NCBI GenBank assembly: GCA_910579845.1
Contig: CAJTWL010000012.1
Location: 6,144 to 70,143 of the forward strand
Origin: an uncultured Muribaculaceae bacterium
GTDB lineage: Bacteria; Bacteroidota; Bacteroidia; Bacteroidales; Muribaculaceae
Length of the DNA stretch: 64,000 bases
Direction of reading: 5' to 3'
Shown: piece after piece, positions 1-7,702 of the stretch
Numbering within the stretch: the stretch's first letter is position 1
Layout: the number at the start of each line of letters is the position of its first letter
Notes under the pieces: model-generated
The model's database searches: none
What the model saw: the letters and a program-made list of their open reading frames with translations, nothing else
Told to the model about the DNA's origin: nothing
Made by a program: the position numbers and the translations under genes

Positions 1-417
1 TCGGAAGCTCAGCACGGCGACCTGGGAATAATACAGCCCGATGATCTGTTGCTGGTGATAAGTAACTCTGGTAAGACAAGGGAGATAGTGGAGCTGATAC
101 ATCTCGCAGGTATATTGGTGCCTGGAATCCCCGTTATCGTCATCACCGGTGACAAGGACTCTCCGCTGGCACAGAATGCGACGGTGACGCTCTGGACAGG
201 CGGAGCGGCAGAGGTGTGCCCTCTCGGACTGACACCGACAACATCCACCACCATGATGACGGTGATAGGTGATGTGCTGGTGGTTGCCACGATGAAAGAG
301 ATTGATTTTACCAAGGAGGAATATGCCAAAAGGCATCACGGAGGTTATTTAGGTCATAAATCCTCCGGAGGTGACAGCAGTTCCGCCATAAAAAATAAAG
401 ATTATGAAATTTATTGA
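1..417 (+). CDS. SIS-domain sugar-phosphate isomerase, KpsF/GutQ type (3' part only)
   Basis: The reading frame is open from the first base of the window, so the 5' end lies outside. The visible protein begins in the SIS fold with an HGD motif followed by an ISNSGKT segment, the phosphosugar-binding signature of arabinose-5-phosphate isomerases (KdsD/KpsF/GutQ), which convert ribulose 5-phosphate to arabinose 5-phosphate for Kdo synthesis. A later PLGLTPTTSTT segment is also typical. The protein ends about 50 residues after the SIS domain, so it lacks the two CBS domains of E. coli KdsD; a short SIS-only form is what I would expect in Bacteroidota. The stop overlaps the next start by 14 bases, suggesting translational coupling. 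The function is inferred from the family; the exact substrate is not shown. Confidence 0.85.
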   Translation, partial: SEAQHGDLGIIQPDDLLLVISNSGKTREIVELIHLAGILVPGIPVIVITGDKDSPLAQNATVTLWTGGAAEVCPLGLTPTTSTTMMTVIGDVLVVATMKEIDFTKEEYAKRHHGGYLGHKSSGGDSSSAIKNKDYEIY

Positions 418-1309
418 GATACCTGTTCAGGTAGAGAAATTCGGTCATAATTCCAAGGATCGTGATGTTCTGGAGTCTGTGCTCAGTATGCGTCAGACAA
501 CCAAGGACCTTCAGAATGAGAATCGTACCATGGACGCGCTTGAGCGTACCGTGGAAAGTATGCGTGTGCTGAAAGGATTTTCAGATTACGGGGACACGGA
601 GTTCAGAGTGGTGCTTTCGATGTTGCTGTTCGACCTTTCGGAACTTTACTATGAGCTAAAGGATTATAAACAGAGCAGGAAGGAGCTTGAGACTCTGTTC
701 TATGTTCTTGAGAATATGATAAAGGCTGATGCGGAACGGTTCGGCGAATACCATATTCTGGCGATGGAGCTGTCGGCACGCATATTGCGTTCGCGCAAGA
801 AAGCTTTGGATATGCTGGCAAAACAGCAGATAGCCGCCAGTGTGCTTTACGACAAGGTGAATGCCGGTGTGGTAGCCGCTATTGACAAACTTGTCGATAC
901 ACTGCGTAATATCGGAGAACTGCTTGTCTGCTCAGGAGATTACAAGGCTGCTCTGAAATTCTATTCCGAGGCTATCCGGCTTTCCAAGAAACGTGCCGGA
1001 AAGGTGACCCGCAAGGAGATAAAGATGACTGTGGATATGGCAAAGGTGATGATGCGTATGGGTTCCATGCGTCCGCGTGCCCTGCGTCTGCTCGAGGCTG
1101 TGCTGCCGCATGCTATAGCGCTCGAGACTCTCGATCTTGAGGAGGACATACTTGCGCTTACAGAGATTATCAATACAAAAGAGGAGCGTGATACAAACTG
1201 GAAACTCTTTCTTCATAAATTGAAAATGCCCTTTATGAAGGAGAAGAATGTGAAGAAATCATCAAAGAGTTCCGCTGAAGCAGCAGTTTCTAAAAAGAAA
1301 GAGGAATAA
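404..1309 (+). CDS. Tetratricopeptide-repeat-like cytoplasmic protein
   Basis: This 301-residue protein is almost entirely helical, with TPR-like pairs such as the stretch around residues 70-100 (YYELKDYKQSRKELE) and 170-195 (GDYKAALKFYSEAIRLSKK). It has no signal peptide or membrane segment and ends in a Lys/Ser/Ala-rich tail. It overlaps the preceding SIS gene by 14 bases and its stop overlaps the ribH start (TAATG), so the three genes are probably one operon. A TPR protein immediately before ribH is an arrangement I associate with Bacteroidales, but no biochemical role can be read from the sequence. A scaffold role is only a guess. Confidence 0.8.
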   Translation: MKFIEIPVQVEKFGHNSKDRDVLESVLSMRQTTKDLQNENRTMDALERTVESMRVLKGFSDYGDTEFRVVLSMLLFDLSELYYELKDYKQSRKELETLFYVLENMIKADAERFGEYHILAMELSARILRSRKKALDMLAKQQIAASVLYDKVNAGVVAAIDKLVDTLRNIGELLVCSGDYKAALKFYSEAIRLSKKRAGKVTRKEIKMTVDMAKVMMRMGSMRPRALRLLEAVLPHAIALETLDLEEDILALTEIINTKEERDTNWKLFLHKLKMPFMKEKNVKKSSKSSAEAAVSKKKEE

Positions 1310-1833
1310 TGTCAACGATATTGAATACCAATGGGGATCATCTTGAGATTCCCGAGATAAAAGACCCGGCAGGATTCAAGTGTGCCATATTCACAGCCAA
1401 GTGGAATCCGGAGGTCACACATGCATTGCGCGACGGAGCACTTGATGTGCTGCGCAAGGCTGGAGTGAAAAGCGAGAATATCTTCTCGGCCGATGTGCCC
1501 GGCACGGTGGAGCTGGCGAATGCAGCCGGAATGGCTGTGGCATCGATGCCGGATCTGTCGGCGATTATTGTAATCGGTTGTGTGATAAGAGGCGATACTC
1601 CTCATTTCGATTATGTGTGCCAGATAGTGGCACAGGCTACAGCTGAATTGAACGCTAAAGGACGCACCCCCGTGATATTCGGGGTATTGACTGTGGACAA
1701 CCAACAGCAGGCGCTTGACAGGGCCGGAGGTGTACTCGGCAACAAGGGTGCGGAAGCGGCTGTCGCCGCTATAGAGATGGCTAATCTTCACTCCCGCGCC
1801 GCCGGTCTGCGATTCGCTCCGTTCCGCAAATAA
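1309..1833 (+). CDS. ribH: 6,7-dimethyl-8-ribityllumazine synthase
   Basis: RibH condenses 5-amino-6-ribitylaminouracil with 3,4-dihydroxybutanone 4-phosphate to give lumazine, the penultimate step of riboflavin synthesis, as a cytoplasmic icosahedral or pentameric enzyme. The 174-residue length is normal. Visible family signatures are FTAKWNPEVTHALRDGAL (substrate pocket), DVPGTVELANAA, the VIRGDTPHFDYV segment carrying the catalytic His, and the C-terminal GGVLGNKGAEAAVAAIEM helix. The ATG overlaps the TAA of the preceding TPR gene. A hairpin with an A/T-rich tail follows at 1860-1888. No FMN riboswitch is visible, which fits its place inside an operon with unrelated genes. Confidence 0.97.
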   Translation: MSTILNTNGDHLEIPEIKDPAGFKCAIFTAKWNPEVTHALRDGALDVLRKAGVKSENIFSADVPGTVELANAAGMAVASMPDLSAIIVIGCVIRGDTPHFDYVCQIVAQATAELNAKGRTPVIFGVLTVDNQQQALDRAGGVLGNKGAEAAVAAIEMANLHSRAAGLRFAPFRK

Positions 1834-1859
1834 AGCGATAGAACCGTAGTATAAAGGGG

Positions 1860-1900
1860 GCGCATCAAATTGAAGAGATTTGATGCGCTACTTTAAATAA
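1860..1900 (+). terminator. Hairpin terminator candidate after ribH
   Basis: An 11-bp perfect stem (1860-1870 with 1878-1888) closes a 7-base loop and is followed by TACTTTAAATAA. The tail is only moderately T-rich. It lies 27 bases after the ribH stop. The bases after the stem match those after the hairpin at 57497-57522 (GATG, C or T, GCTACTTTAAA). Confidence 0.6.
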
Positions 1901-1977
1901 ATATGATATTAAGAATTACATTTGCCGACGAAGCTGTGAGGTGGCGGTTAATAAATCTTCGATGTAGGTTTTATCGG

Positions 1978-2090
1978 ACGTTTGGGAGGGCGACTTGTCC
2001 TCAAGTCGCCAAAGCGTAGTTGGGTAATACCGGGTCCCCATACGATTCGGAATTTTTAGCGGCTTAGGGACAAGCCTCTCTCCCAAACGT
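1978..2090. repeat. Family 1 two-hairpin intergenic repeat, copy 1
   Basis: Outer inverted arms ACGTTTGGGAG (1978-1988) and CTCCCAAACGT (2080-2090) enclose two hairpins. Hairpin 1 is GGCGACTTG-TCCT-CAAGTCGCC (1989-2010). Hairpin 2 is GGCTT-AGGGAC-AAGCC (2061-2076). It sits between the convergent ends of ribH and the minus-strand gene at 2134, 44 bases from the latter's stop. Four other copies are at 5409, 7588, 16562 and 48153. No coding capacity is apparent. Confidence 0.85.
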
Positions 2091-2133
2091 CGTGTAACGG
2101 TATCGTTGTGTGTCGTGTGAAAAATAATAATCT

Positions 2134-2697
2134 TTAAAAATCGAATGCGGTGGTGACACCCATAATGGCGGCGGGGGCTATACTTATATGTATATTGGTG
2201 TAATACATACTTAAGGAGACGCCTAAGTTCTTATTCAAAGCATATCTTGCTCCCGCCTGACCGTTGATATAACCCGGAGATTGCCCGAACGCCGGACCGA
2301 TCTTGAAGTCAAGAAAGGGATAGATCCGGCTTCGGGTCGGGATTGTCAGCCGCATATCCATATATGTGTAAAACAGGTGATGCGGATCTGTGTAATAATA
2401 TTTCTTGGGGTCATCCGGCACTCTGTAATACGCCTTGGTTGTTGAATAAGTATATCCTATGCCGCCTCCCATGAAGAACCAACTTGAGAACTGCCGTCCA
2501 TGGGTTGTGTTGACGGTCATAGACCCCATGGACTTCTTAATATCAGCTCCGCCCGCTATCTCCAGAAAGCCGCGGTAGCCCTTCTTGATCCAACCTGGTT
2601 TGTTCATGTCGGAGACACCGGCATTTACCGTTTCGTTTTGAGCGAAGACCGCTGATGCCATGAGTAATATTATTGAAAGAAAGAAAAATTTTTTCAT
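2134..2697 (-). CDS. Secreted, probably outer-membrane beta-barrel protein
   Basis: The 187-residue protein starts with a clear signal peptide (MKKFFFLSIILLMASAVFAQ). After it come short alternating hydrophobic/aromatic strands separated by turns (GYRGFLEIAGGADI, FFMGGGIGYTY, YTYMDMRLTIPT, IYPFLDFKIGPAF, GVSLSMYYTNIHISIAP), and the chain ends in VTTAFDF, with a terminal Phe as in OmpA-like 8-stranded barrels. No specific family is recognised. It is the last gene of a minus-strand series with the C10 protease genes, 61 bases after the small lipoprotein gene, so co-expression is possible but not certain. Confidence 0.65.
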   Translation of the reverse strand: MKKFFFLSIILLMASAVFAQNETVNAGVSDMNKPGWIKKGYRGFLEIAGGADIKKSMGSMTVNTTHGRQFSSWFFMGGGIGYTYSTTKAYYRVPDDPKKYYYTDPHHLFYTYMDMRLTIPTRSRIYPFLDFKIGPAFGQSPGYINGQAGARYALNKNLGVSLSMYYTNIHISIAPAAIMGVTTAFDF

Positions 2698-2758
2698 AAA
2701 GATTTTGTATAATCAGCCCGCACCATATGTGACGTACAGCGCGGGCTTTGTAGAAAAG

Positions 2759-3169
2759 TCACTTATCCTGTTTTATATGGATTTTGTAATGATCGTTAAA
2801 GTGTGGCGGAGGGGTATCTGCTTTCAGTACAGCCTTTCGTTTTTTCCCTGTTGTATTAGGTTTTACATACAAAGTTATTGTAAAGGATTTCTGAGAATAT
2901 TCTGCAGTAAACCATTCCGAACTGACCTTAAAGTTAGGACGACCGGGTAGATCTTCTATATACGTTGAATCTTTAATTTCCGGAACGGTATAATTCTTGT
3001 CTCCTTCCCATATTGTAAGACCATCTACACCATGACCATCAATTATTTTACAACCTCCCTCTTTGGGGAAATAGACATTGGATGGATAATCTCCGTTGTA
3101 ATAATCCGTACATGAAGATAACATCAGAAAGGTTGAAAAAACTATCGGAAGCCATTTGAACTTGTGCAT
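2759..3169 (-). CDS. Small lipoprotein with BACON-like domain, partner of the C10 protease
   Basis: A lipobox (LMLSSC, Cys20) follows a hydrophobic leader, so the 136-residue protein is probably lipid-anchored. The C-terminal half (SSEWFTAEYSQKSFTITLYV followed by KPNTTGKKRKAVLKA and an IHIKQDK end) has the strand pattern and Trp/Asn-Thr-Thr-Gly signature of BACON or related Ig-like domains. It begins only 4 bases after the stop of the C10 protease gene. In Bacteroides fragilis, small proteins encoded next to C10 proteases act as inhibitors, so an inhibitor or chaperone role is a reasonable inference. A carbohydrate-binding role is the alternative. The function is not shown by the sequence. 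Confidence 0.7.
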   Translation of the reverse strand: MHKFKWLPIVFSTFLMLSSCTDYYNGDYPSNVYFPKEGGCKIIDGHGVDGLTIWEGDKNYTVPEIKDSTYIEDLPGRPNFKVSSEWFTAEYSQKSFTITLYVKPNTTGKKRKAVLKADTPPPHFNDHYKIHIKQDK

Positions 3170-3173
3170 AAGC

Positions 3174-4739
3174 TTAATATGTTATTAGATGAATATATTT
3201 ACTATAGTTGTGTTTGTGATCCTTACCGGGGTCACCGAAATCATATTCAATTTTAGGATTATACATGTCAAATACACCGAAAACAAAATACCCATTTCCT
3301 GTGCCTCCCCATCCGAAATCACAATGAATCATTTCCGATTCTATTGTTGTGGAATATTCATCTATCAATCTACCATCTTCAAATGTTCTTGTTGTTATAG
3401 TTTGCTCTTTAATACGATATCCATCGATATTCCAACAATGAGATGAAAAAATATTTTTTCCAGGTATTCCGTAAATTAAAAGCGGTTTGCTTTGTAACAG
3501 CATATTAATAACTTTATCGTCAGAATAACTTGTGATTTGGGCATTTGGATAACCTGCTCTACGCATAAATGACACAGCCTTTTTGGGGAATGTGAAAGTT
3601 CCCTGGTTAAAGTACCAACTTCCACAAAAATCACCGATTCCTTTTAACAGATGAGCCGCACTTTGTTTTGCACTTTCTGAAAAGAAATATGGATTAGAGA
3701 TTCTTTTTAGTTCTACCCAATCAACCGTATATCCATTATAAGTAAATATAGATGGAGATTCAAAGTGAGCAAAAATTTTTGAAATTGCCAGAGGGAAACA
3801 TCCGCAAGGTGCAATATCATTGGGACCACAAATAATGTATCTCCGTCGATTGGGACATAAATGTTTAAAAGGCTCTCCTTGATGCCAGAAACCGTATCTT
3901 TCCAAGATTGGTGAAACTTGCTCTTTAATACTCCAAGGTGAATACTCTACATCCACTCGTTTCCCCGGATAATTGTCCCACCACCCGGGCTGACCCTCAG
4001 GAGTCGGGGATGGCTCGTATTCTACGACTTCATGATTGTTCTCAATCTGATCTATCGCATAGTTCATACAGATAATGGTGGCGAATGTAGCTCCGTCGTC
4101 ATCGGTAGTTGCATTGGATGATACCTCTTCTGAGTTTGGTGTCTGAATTTCCGACTCAATATCATAATTTCCAATCAACATGTCATTCTCTTCAGGGAAA
4201 TAAAAAGAAACAGTATTGGGATTGATGAATACTTCATCTCCGGTTTCCGGTGTTGTGAAGAATCCGGGGCCATCAGTCGGATATCCTTCAAAATAGGGGC
4301 GTTCCTGATTCATCAGAGCTATGGCTTCATTAATTATAGAATCATTGACAGAACCCTCATCAATAATAGCTATTACATTATCATCAATACGTGTGTCAGC
4401 CGCCAGATAGGCATATCCCTCGTCATTTTCAAAATTAACCACATACAGAATGCTGTCTCCTTCCGAAGAACTTCTGGTCAATTTGTTTTTGGATGTTTTC
4501 ATTCTGATCGGCGTAACATTCTTTACATTCTTAATAACGGAGGATCTTGTTCCATTATTAGAGTCGCTCATGTAATTGTATAAATATGATAATGCGCTGT
4601 CAATAGGGATAGTATATGATTTTGATATATTGTCTACGCGTGGAGCCTCTGTGGGATTGTTAATTTCCAACTGTTCGGAAGAGCATGCAATTAGAAAGAG
4701 AATTGATAAAATGTAGGGTAACAAATAAATTTTTTTCAT
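3174..4739 (-). CDS. C10 family (streptopain-like) cysteine protease lipoprotein
   Basis: The 521-residue precursor has a lipobox with Cys19, a Spi/propeptide-like N-terminal domain (about 40-150, including LYVVNFENDEGYAYLAAD) and a C-terminal C10 peptidase domain. The catalytic Cys is Cys314 in APCGCFPLAISKIFAHFE, the catalytic His is His434 in SHCWNIDGY, and the structural FGWGG motif lies near 475-479. All key residues are therefore present, so this is predicted to be an active secreted or cell-surface protease, probably made as a zymogen. It is flanked by a small secreted protein gene upstream (42-base gap) and a small lipoprotein gene downstream (4-base gap). Base composition is more A/T-rich than in the housekeeping genes, which hints at accessory status. 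Confidence 0.88.
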   Translation of the reverse strand: MKKIYLLPYILSILFLIACSSEQLEINNPTEAPRVDNISKSYTIPIDSALSYLYNYMSDSNNGTRSSVIKNVKNVTPIRMKTSKNKLTRSSSEGDSILYVVNFENDEGYAYLAADTRIDDNVIAIIDEGSVNDSIINEAIALMNQERPYFEGYPTDGPGFFTTPETGDEVFINPNTVSFYFPEENDMLIGNYDIESEIQTPNSEEVSSNATTDDDGATFATIICMNYAIDQIENNHEVVEYEPSPTPEGQPGWWDNYPGKRVDVEYSPWSIKEQVSPILERYGFWHQGEPFKHLCPNRRRYIICGPNDIAPCGCFPLAISKIFAHFESPSIFTYNGYTVDWVELKRISNPYFFSESAKQSAAHLLKGIGDFCGSWYFNQGTFTFPKKAVSFMRRAGYPNAQITSYSDDKVINMLLQSKPLLIYGIPGKNIFSSHCWNIDGYRIKEQTITTRTFEDGRLIDEYSTTIESEMIHCDFGWGGTGNGYFVFGVFDMYNPKIEYDFGDPGKDHKHNYSKYIHLITY

Positions 4740-4781
4740 AATGTTTGGGTATTAAAATATTATTAATCTTTATTGTTGTTT

Positions 4782-5201
4782 TTAAAGATAGCCAAGTAAA
4801 GTAAAATCTTGGGTACGCAAACGGATTTCCATATTGTCCTTATATGAGAATACGGCCTGTACAAAATCATCAGCGTCACAGAATATGCCGATACATACTC
4901 CATCTGTATCATATATCTCGAAAGCGTATATATCAGATATGTTCACATTATTGATTCTCAATCCCTCTGTTTTACTTATTGATCCGTAAATGCGTTGTGA
5001 AGGAGTCCTTTTTTGTTTATTCGATTCTTCGGCAGGCTCTGATTCAGGATTGTAATTTTCATCGACCTGATTGAAATAAACATCATAGTAACATGAATCA
5101 GCATAATAATCTTCCGGATAGTTTTCGGGATTATCGGCAAACAATTTTGTACTTGACAAAAGAGCACCGATGATGAAAGATAGGATAAAGATTTTTTTCA
5201 T
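4782..5201 (-). CDS. Small secreted protein upstream of C10 protease (possibly DUF3244-like)
   Basis: A 139-residue protein with a signal peptide (MKKIFILSFIIGALLSSTKLFA), an acidic Tyr/Asn/Glu-rich linker to about residue 60, and a C-terminal beta-rich domain of about 75 residues beginning RTPSQRIYGSISKTEG and containing FEIYDTDG. That domain resembles the small secreted DUF3244-type domains of Bacteroidales, but I hold this loosely. It is the first gene of the protease operon, and a tandem-repeat operator candidate lies 68 bases before its start. By position it could be an inhibitor, propeptide-like partner or substrate adaptor for the protease. None of these is demonstrated. Confidence 0.65.
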   Translation of the reverse strand: MKKIFILSFIIGALLSSTKLFADNPENYPEDYYADSCYYDVYFNQVDENYNPESEPAEESNKQKRTPSQRIYGSISKTEGLRINNVNISDIYAFEIYDTDGVCIGIFCDADDFVQAVFSYKDNMEIRLRTQDFTLLGYL

Positions 5202-5268
5202 AATGTAATTAGTTGAAATAAATTTTCAGCAAATTACAAATACGAATGGAAATTATCATTATAAAACT

Positions 5269-5309
5269 GTTCAGTTTTTGTTCAGTTTTTGTTCAGTCTT
5301 AAACTGAAC
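5269..5309. promoter_or_regulatory. Three 11-bp tandem repeats plus inverted half: operator candidate
   Basis: Three head-to-tail units of GTTCAGTTTTT (5269-5279, 5280-5290, 5291-5300 with one substitution) are followed at once by the inverted half AAACTGAAC (5301-5309). An 11-bp period places the sites on one face of the helix. The array lies 68 bases upstream of the first gene of the C10 protease operon and near the end of the adjacent TPR-HTH regulator gene, so it is a good candidate operator. The binding protein is unknown. Confidence 0.5.
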
Positions 5310-5408
5310 AAATGATATATGGCTGATGGATAGGATATTATTAAAGTTGTCTCAACTTCCCTTTACAAAGTGAAGTTGTACTTATTCAATATAACTTTTA
5401 CCCGATGG

Positions 5409-5496
5409 TTGGGAGGACGACTTGTCTTCAAGTCGCTGAAACATAGAGAAGTTTTTTTATCCGTAGCGGGAGTTTGAGGACAAACTCCCCTCCCAA
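5409..5496. repeat. Family 1 two-hairpin intergenic repeat, copy 2
   Basis: Outer arms TTGGGAGG (5409-5416) and CCTCCCAA (5489-5496). Hairpin 1 is CGACTTG-TCTT-CAAGTCG (5418-5435). Hairpin 2 is GGGAGTTTG-AGGA-CAAACTCCC (5468-5489). The copy lies 57 bases after the stop of the TPR-HTH gene. Confidence 0.85.
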
Positions 5497-5552
5497 ACGT
5501 CGGATGCAGTCCGATAAGTAAAAACACGGATCTACGGATGTGGCCCGATAAA

Positions 5553-7331
5553 TTACAGGATGCGGATGATTTCGGCCAAGACGTTTGAGGGTAGTTTTTT
5601 TCCAAGAATCTTTAAGCACAGAGCATCTCTTCGGTATAAGACACCACTTTTACTTCTCCCAATCAGACCGGATATTTCAGTGGGAGAGATGCCACATTTT
5701 ATAAGAAGCGCCAGATGAAGATCTTCGGGTTTTAGATTTCCTCCTGCTAAAAGCTGCAGGTTATATTTGAAGTTTTTAGAACAGTATGTTACAGTTTTCT
5801 CCAGTTCATCCCAGACAGGATCGTTCTCAGCAATAATCCTGTTGCTGTTGATATATTTCATAAGCACCGAGTAGGATTCAGAGGATGTGATTTCTGGGTC
5901 TACAATTTTGGTGATATTGCTTTTCTTCTGTAGTGCAAAAAATTCTTCTCGTAAGCGGTGGATTATTTCCTGTTTCTTAGGTTTATCGATTTCATCAATA
6001 ATTTCTTGCAGTTCTTCTTGTAAATCCATTTTGTCCAATGTCGTGTCAGGATCCGAGTCTGTCTGTTCTGCATTTAATGAATCACGCAGTTTGCGAAGAT
6101 TTTCCAATTCTTCATGGAGTTTCAGCAGGTTACGTTTGTTTCTGTTTTTTATAAATAGTATTAAAACTATAAGTATTAAAACTATAAATAATGTACCTGC
6201 TAAGATCCTCTTTACATGAATCTTCTCCTTATATGTTTTCTCCCGTTCCCGGTCATGCAGCTGATAGTTATAATATGCATTCTGCAATAAAGCTTCATTA
6301 TCTTTATTTTTATTAAATTCTTTCTCTGCAGTAACTACATATTCCGAAAAATAAGCATAAAGAGAATCCGCAGGTATGAATTTTATGAGATTCTGACTCA
6401 ACACATAATGTAAGGCAAATTTAAGGTTGTTTGATTTGTTTTTAATAATTTCACTGGCATATATATATGCAGTATCATAAATTTGTGATTTATAATAGAT
6501 ATCGGTTCCATGAGCTAAAGCGTTGTCTCTATCTACAAGAGTATCCTTATTTAGTACAGAACGAATCAATATTTTTGCAGAATCAAGTTTATTAGTCTTT
6601 GATTTGACTGAAGCCAATAATACGTCAAGTTGATCTACATCAATTGGAGATATACGTTCTGCGATATTGCGTGCTTGCTTGAAATATTGTTCAGCAGTAT
6701 GACAATTTTTAAGATGAAGATTTGTTGACCCCATCAACTGTAGATCAAATATTAAACCAAGAGAATCTTTTGCAACGGAGTCAATTCTGATTGTCTCTTT
6801 GATATATGGTATAGCCTTTTCATATAATCTTAAAGAGATGAAGACACGTCCGGTTTGGTAAAGAACACAAGCCCTTAAATCAGATTGGTCTGTGTCTTCC
6901 GGGAGCTGGTCGAGCGCCCTCTGGAAGTATTGAAGGGCGGTGGGGTAGTCGCCCAAGTCGCTGTAGACTCTGCCTCCATAGTAAAGCACTTCAGGGCAAA
7001 GGCTGTCTTTCTTGTGGTTCGAGTAATAGTCCAATACGTGGAGATACAGGCTGTCGTTGGTGTGCTTGATATAAGCCTTGTCTCTGCCCTTTATTGTCAG
7101 GAAGTCGTAGTAATAGCGGTCCGCTTCGTTCAGGCTATTATAGTCGATGCTGTCAAGAGATGCCAGAGCTTCTTTGGGGGAGTCCGATACGATGGATGCG
7201 ATGTGGCGCAGTTTCTTGTCCGATCTTCCTTCGGAACATCCGATGCAGAGAATCAGAATCAGCAAAGGCATGAAACGGCATCCTTTTCTGTAATAAATGC
7301 CAAATCCGCGAATATCTGTATTATTCCACAT
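5553..7331 (-). CDS. Membrane-anchored TPR protein with C-terminal LuxR-like helix-turn-helix
   Basis: The 592-residue protein has a basic/hydrophobic leader ending in a lipobox-like LCIGC (residues 30-34), TPR-like helical repeats from about 50 to 350, one strong membrane segment near 380-398 (ILAGTLFIVLILIVLILFI), a coiled-coil stretch, and a C-terminal winged or LuxR-like HTH near 535-580 (LKPEDLHLALLIKCGISPTE, then IGRSKSGVLYRR). This layout, sensor TPRs outside and DNA-binding domain inside, is common in Bacteroidales one-component regulators. An alternative start is Met21 at 7271; I keep the longer form because it supplies the positively charged n-region. Its start overlaps a duplicated phoH 3' fragment. 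The neighbouring C10 protease operon is a plausible target. Confidence 0.8.
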   Translation of the reverse strand: MWNNTDIRGFGIYYRKGCRFMPLLILILCIGCSEGRSDKKLRHIASIVSDSPKEALASLDSIDYNSLNEADRYYYDFLTIKGRDKAYIKHTNDSLYLHVLDYYSNHKKDSLCPEVLYYGGRVYSDLGDYPTALQYFQRALDQLPEDTDQSDLRACVLYQTGRVFISLRLYEKAIPYIKETIRIDSVAKDSLGLIFDLQLMGSTNLHLKNCHTAEQYFKQARNIAERISPIDVDQLDVLLASVKSKTNKLDSAKILIRSVLNKDTLVDRDNALAHGTDIYYKSQIYDTAYIYASEIIKNKSNNLKFALHYVLSQNLIKFIPADSLYAYFSEYVVTAEKEFNKNKDNEALLQNAYYNYQLHDREREKTYKEKIHVKRILAGTLFIVLILIVLILFIKNRNKRNLLKLHEELENLRKLRDSLNAEQTDSDPDTTLDKMDLQEELQEIIDEIDKPKKQEIIHRLREEFFALQKKSNITKIVDPEITSSESYSVLMKYINSNRIIAENDPVWDELEKTVTYCSKNFKYNLQLLAGGNLKPEDLHLALLIKCGISPTEISGLIGRSKSGVLYRRDALCLKILGKKLPSNVLAEIIRIL

Positions 7332-7390
7332 TATCCGTTTCCTCTTTCTCCCGTTTCTCGTAAGCGTCGACTATCTGTTTCACGAACAGA
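7321..7390 (-). pseudogene. Duplicated 3'-end fragment of phoH
   Basis: Bases 7337-7375 are identical over 39 positions to 9647-9685 at the end of phoH. The minus-strand frame reads FVKQIVDAYEKREKEE followed by TDNVE and a TAA at 7321-7323, against LVQRIVDAYEKREKEE in PhoH. Similarity continues more weakly upstream to about 7390. Nothing else of phoH is present, so this is a fragment, probably a trace of recombination or insertion. It overlaps the first codons of the TPR-HTH gene. Confidence 0.7.
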
Positions 7391-7587
7391 TTGGCACCCG
7401 AATTCGTTTGATTGATTTGCTTATTTAGATTGAGATATCTTATCTTTTGTAAACAAATCTTAAATTATTATTAAAATTATAAATAAAATTGAATAAAACC
7501 AAACAAAAATGTTCGATTTCTATCGGACAGCAATATTAACAAATTATATTGGAAGGAGCCTTACTCGACGTTGCTGTTACCGGACTC

Positions 7588-7667
7588 TTGGGAGAGGAGT
7601 TTGTCTCAAACTCCTGTTAATGGACTTTGCCATCTCGCGGCGGCTTGGGGACAAACCGCCCTCCCAA
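7588..7667. repeat. Family 1 two-hairpin intergenic repeat, copy 3
   Basis: Outer arms TTGGGAG (7588-7594) and CCTCCCAA (7660-7667). Hairpin 1 is AGGAGTTTG-TCT-CAAACTCCT (7595-7615). Hairpin 2 is GGCGGCTTG-GGGA-CAAACCGCC (7639-7660) with one mismatch. It lies 36 bases after the stop of the Fic gene. The rest of 7391-7702 is A/T-rich with no gene visible. Confidence 0.85.
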
Positions 7668-7702
7668 AAGTCGGGTAATGCAAAATCGCTTCTTTATTGT
7701 TG

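Noticed and set aside
7374..7390. TGTTTCACG resembling half of a parS site (TGTTTCACGTGAAACA)
   Set aside because: The second half reads AACAGAT and does not complete the palindrome; the sequence is part of the phoH-like fragment and is 5 kb from parAB.
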